From assembly GCA_900764025.1 (NCBI GenBank), contig CAAFMM010000162.1:1-7785 (forward strand): a stretch of 7,785 nucleotides of DNA. The letters are read 5' to 3'. A model generated the notes under the pieces. It made no database searches, was not told where the DNA came from, and saw nothing but the letters and a program-made list of their open reading frames with translations. This DNA is from an uncultured Collinsella sp. (lineage in GTDB: Bacteria > Actinomycetota > Coriobacteriia > Coriobacteriales > Coriobacteriaceae). The position numbers and the translations under genes were made by a program. Shown here piece after piece: positions 5,870-7,785 of this stretch (its first letter is position 1; the number at the start of each line of letters is the position of its first letter).

Positions 5870-7651
5870 TTAGATACGGCCAAGGTCGTAGGATCGAGCA
5901 GCCGCTTCGCCGGCACAGATGAGGTTGGTTGTGGCTTCTTGCGGATCGAGTGCCCGCTCCAGGTCCATGGGCTTGCGGCAGATCGGAAGCACCAAGTCGA
6001 CGCCCTGCCCATACACCGCATCGAGGTTGTCAGCACGGCCGCCCACGACGGCGACCACCGGCTTGCCATATCGCTTCGCACGACGAGCCACACCCACCGG
6101 CGCCTTACCGGAGGCGGATTGCTCGTCCATATTGCCCTCGCCCGTTATGACCAGGTCGACATCGCGTACGCGCTCGTCAAACCCCACGAGATCGAGCACC
6201 GTCTCCACGCCCGAACGCAGCTCCGCACCGAGGGCCAGTAACGCCGCGCCCAAGCCGCCGGCAGCGCCCGCGCCGGGCACGCCGAGCACCGAGCCAAATG
6301 TCCGCGCACCCTCGGGTGTGCGCAACAATCCCTGGGCCCGCATCCCGGTAATCGCCGCATCGAGCAGGCGGCCGTAGCCGACCATCCAGCTGTCGTACTT
6401 GCCCAGGGCCTCGGCATCCCCCGTCGGCAGACCCTTCTGTCCACCGAACACTGCCAGCGCACCGCGGCGCCCCACGAGTGGGTTCTCGACATCAGAAAGC
6501 ACCACGACACGCGCGCCGTTCAGCGCCCGAAGCGCTGGCGCCAATTCAACGCTCGCCACCTGCTCAAGGCCGGCAAGACCGGGGGCGACATCGCAGCCCT
6601 GATCATCGACCACACGCGCGCCCAGCGCCTGCAGCATGCCGGCGCCACCGTCGTTGGTGGCACTGCCACCCAAGCCAATATAGATAGTCTTTGCGCCTGC
6701 GCGAACCGCATGAAGCATCAGTTCGCCCACGCCATAGGTTGTGGCCGCCAACGCCGCCGATTCCGTGCAGGGTGAATACCCAATACCCGCCGCCTCGGCC
6801 ATCTCAATTGCAGCCGACTCGCGCTCGCCGTCCACCAGTATCCGGGCAGACACGCGGTCGCCCAAGGGCCCTGCGACCTCGCAGGTCACAATCTCACCGC
6901 CGCACGCGGCAACGGCATCGAGCGTCCCCTCACCGCCATCCGCCAGTGGCAACGCGGCCACCTGGGCATCGGACCACACCCGGTGCATGCCCTCGGCAAC
7001 CGCCGCCTCCGCCTGCGCACTCGACACGCTGCCCTTAAAGGAGTCGATCGCCAGCAGCACACGGCGGGGCCGGCGGCGCGCAGGACCAAAGTCAGCCACC
7101 GTGCCAGCATCCTCACCGGCACCTGAAAGCGCTGCGGCGTGAGCGGCGTGTGCCTCAAGATCGGCCCCACAACCGCAATCAGCACCATCGGCGCCACGCA
7201 GCCCACTAAAATAGCCGCTCAACACCTCACGACACTCATCCGCCAGGACCCCAGCCATCACGTTAAACCGATGGTTCAGGCGCGAATTGGCATTCAGGTC
7301 ATACAGCGAACCCAGCGCGCCCGCCTTGGCGTCGCTCGCGCCATACACGCAGCGCCCCACGCGCGCGTTAACCATAAGGCCTGCGCACATGCAGCAGGGT
7401 TCCAACGTCACATAGACCGTACAGTCGGAAAGGCGCCAGCGACCGAGCGACCGAGCGGCGGCGCACACGGCCGCAAACTCGGCATGAGCCGAAGGATCCT
7501 GATCGAGCTCGCGCCGATTGTACGCCCTCGCGACAATCTCACCCGCGCGCACCACTACGGCTCCGATGGGCACCTCGCCCACCGCCGCGGCGGCTCGCGC
7601 CTCCGCCAGCGCCTCGCGCATGAACTTCTCATCGATTTCGGTGATCGTCAT
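5870..7651 (-). CDS. TadA tRNA adenosine deaminase fused to glycerate kinase
   Basis: A 593-residue two-enzyme fusion. Residues 1-150 are TadA: H56-A-E58 gives a zinc ligand and the catalytic Glu, and P85-C86-C-M-C89 gives the two Cys ligands. The tail DAKAGALGSLYDL...LNHRF...GVLADEC is typical of the family. TadA converts A34 to inosine in tRNA-Arg(ACG). Residues 151-194 are an Ala/Gly-rich linker. Residues 195-593 are a glycerate kinase of the GlxK/GarK family, with AIDSFKGS (201-208), LPLADGGEGT (234-243), GLGGSATNDGG (326-336), ENPLVG (389-394) and ITGEGNMDEQS (502-512). It phosphorylates glycerate with ATP. Both halves appear complete. I start at ATG 7651, with GGGAAGG upstream; an in-frame GTG at 7702 would add 17 residues unlike TadA and abut the tRNA. 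A GTG at residue 185 could allow separate kinase synthesis, but its ribosome site is weak. Confidence 0.93.
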   Translation of the reverse strand: MTITEIDEKFMREALAEARAAAAVGEVPIGAVVVRAGEIVARAYNRRELDQDPSAHAEFAAVCAAARSLGRWRLSDCTVYVTLEPCCMCAGLMVNARVGRCVYGASDAKAGALGSLYDLNANSRLNHRFNVMAGVLADECREVLSGYFSGLRGADGADCGCGADLEAHAAHAAALSGAGEDAGTVADFGPARRRPRRVLLAIDSFKGSVSSAQAEAAVAEGMHRVWSDAQVAALPLADGGEGTLDAVAACGGEIVTCEVAGPLGDRVSARILVDGERESAAIEMAEAAGIGYSPCTESAALAATTYGVGELMLHAVRAGAKTIYIGLGGSATNDGGAGMLQALGARVVDDQGCDVAPGLAGLEQVASVELAPALRALNGARVVVLSDVENPLVGRRGALAVFGGQKGLPTGDAEALGKYDSWMVGYGRLLDAAITGMRAQGLLRTPEGARTFGSVLGVPGAGAAGGLGAALLALGAELRSGVETVLDLVGFDERVRDVDLVITGEGNMDEQSASGKAPVGVARRAKRYGKPVVAVVGGRADNLDAVYGQGVDLVLPICRKPMDLERALDPQEATTNLICAGEAAARSYDLGRI

Positions 7652-7683
7652 CGTTCGCCTTCCCTGTTGCAAATTCAAAACGA

Positions 7684-7692
7684 TGCTATCAT
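7684..7692 (+). promoter_or_regulatory. Extended -10 promoter of the tRNA-Ser gene
   Basis: TGCTATCAT is an extended -10 (TG, one base, then TATCAT with 5/6 match). Its end is 10 bp before the tRNA 5' end, so the leader would be only about 4 nt. No strong -35 is at 17 bp; TTGCAA lies too close, at 14 bp. The element lies in the 51-bp gap to the divergent fusion gene. Confidence 0.6.
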
Positions 7693-7702
7693 TACGACTC
7701 AC

Positions 7703-7785
7703 GGAGAGATGGCAGAGCGGTTGAATGCGGCGGTCTTGAAAACCGTTGAGCGCGAGAGCGTTCCGGGGGTTCGAATCCCCCTCTC
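7703..7785 (+). tRNA. tRNA-Ser(UGA), 3' end cut by window
   Basis: A class II tRNA. Acceptor strand GGAGAGA (7703-7709) pairs with the UCUC reached at the right edge. The anticodon stem GCGGU/ACCGU holds loop CUUGAAA with anticodon UGA at 7737-7739, reading UCA and other UCN codons. The long variable arm AGCGC-GAGA-GCGUU is characteristic of serine tRNAs, followed by T-arm GGGGG-UUCGAAU-CCCCC. The last three acceptor bases, the discriminator and any CCA lie outside the window. Confidence 0.96.

Noticed and set aside
5601..5873. A 90-codon plus-strand frame between the repeats
   Set aside because: It runs through inverted-repeat DNA, has no ribosome site and gives no recognisable protein.
7652..7702. 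Extension of the TadA start to a GTG at 7702
   Set aside because: It would put the start immediately next to the tRNA gene and cover its promoter. The added residues do not resemble TadA, and the internal ATG has a good ribosome site.

Overview
The window looks like a GC-rich Gram-positive actinobacterium. The best fit is a gut Coriobacteriia of the Collinsella type. This is inferred from the sorting-signal surface protein, the short SRP RNA without an Alu domain, the GC-rich codon use of the ABC and tadA genes, and intergenic repeats that resemble what I remember of Collinsella. No database was searched.

Layout. Positions 1-3731 (minus strand) hold two ABC half-transporter genes whose stop and start codons abut (TAAATG). 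Together they encode a heterodimeric exporter. The upstream gene (1851-3731) has a degenerate ATPase site and the downstream gene (1-1850, cut by the window edge just before its end) has the catalytic one. A divergent control region of about 210 bp (3732-3942) contains an inverted repeat over the likely promoter of the next gene. Positions 3943-4968 (plus strand) encode a secreted coiled-coil protein with a C-terminal LANTG sorting signal. A 17-bp perfect hairpin terminator follows.

The 900 bp from 4969 to 5869 have one confident gene, the 4.5S-type SRP RNA ffs (minus strand, about 5310-5426, with promoter and U-tract). The rest is crowded with large inverted repeats: a perfect 33-bp palindrome beside the ffs 3' end, a 30-bp imperfect one upstream of the ffs promoter, a 29-bp TIR-like pair 103 bp apart, and a roughly 35-bp imperfect hairpin just beyond the next gene. 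They look like mobile or repeated intergenic elements. One carries a 42-codon ORF.

Positions 5870-7651 (minus strand) encode an unusual single polypeptide: an N-terminal tRNA adenosine deaminase (TadA) fused through an alanine/glycine-rich linker to a full-length glycerate kinase. Divergent from it, 51 bp away, is a tRNA-Ser(UGA) gene with its own extended -10 promoter. It runs off the right edge. tRNA-Ser, tadA and ffs are neighbours in other Gram-positive genomes, so this end resembles an old translation-related cluster into which the kinase module and the repeats have been inserted.

The items most worth following up are the TadA-glycerate kinase fusion and the cluster of palindromes around ffs.
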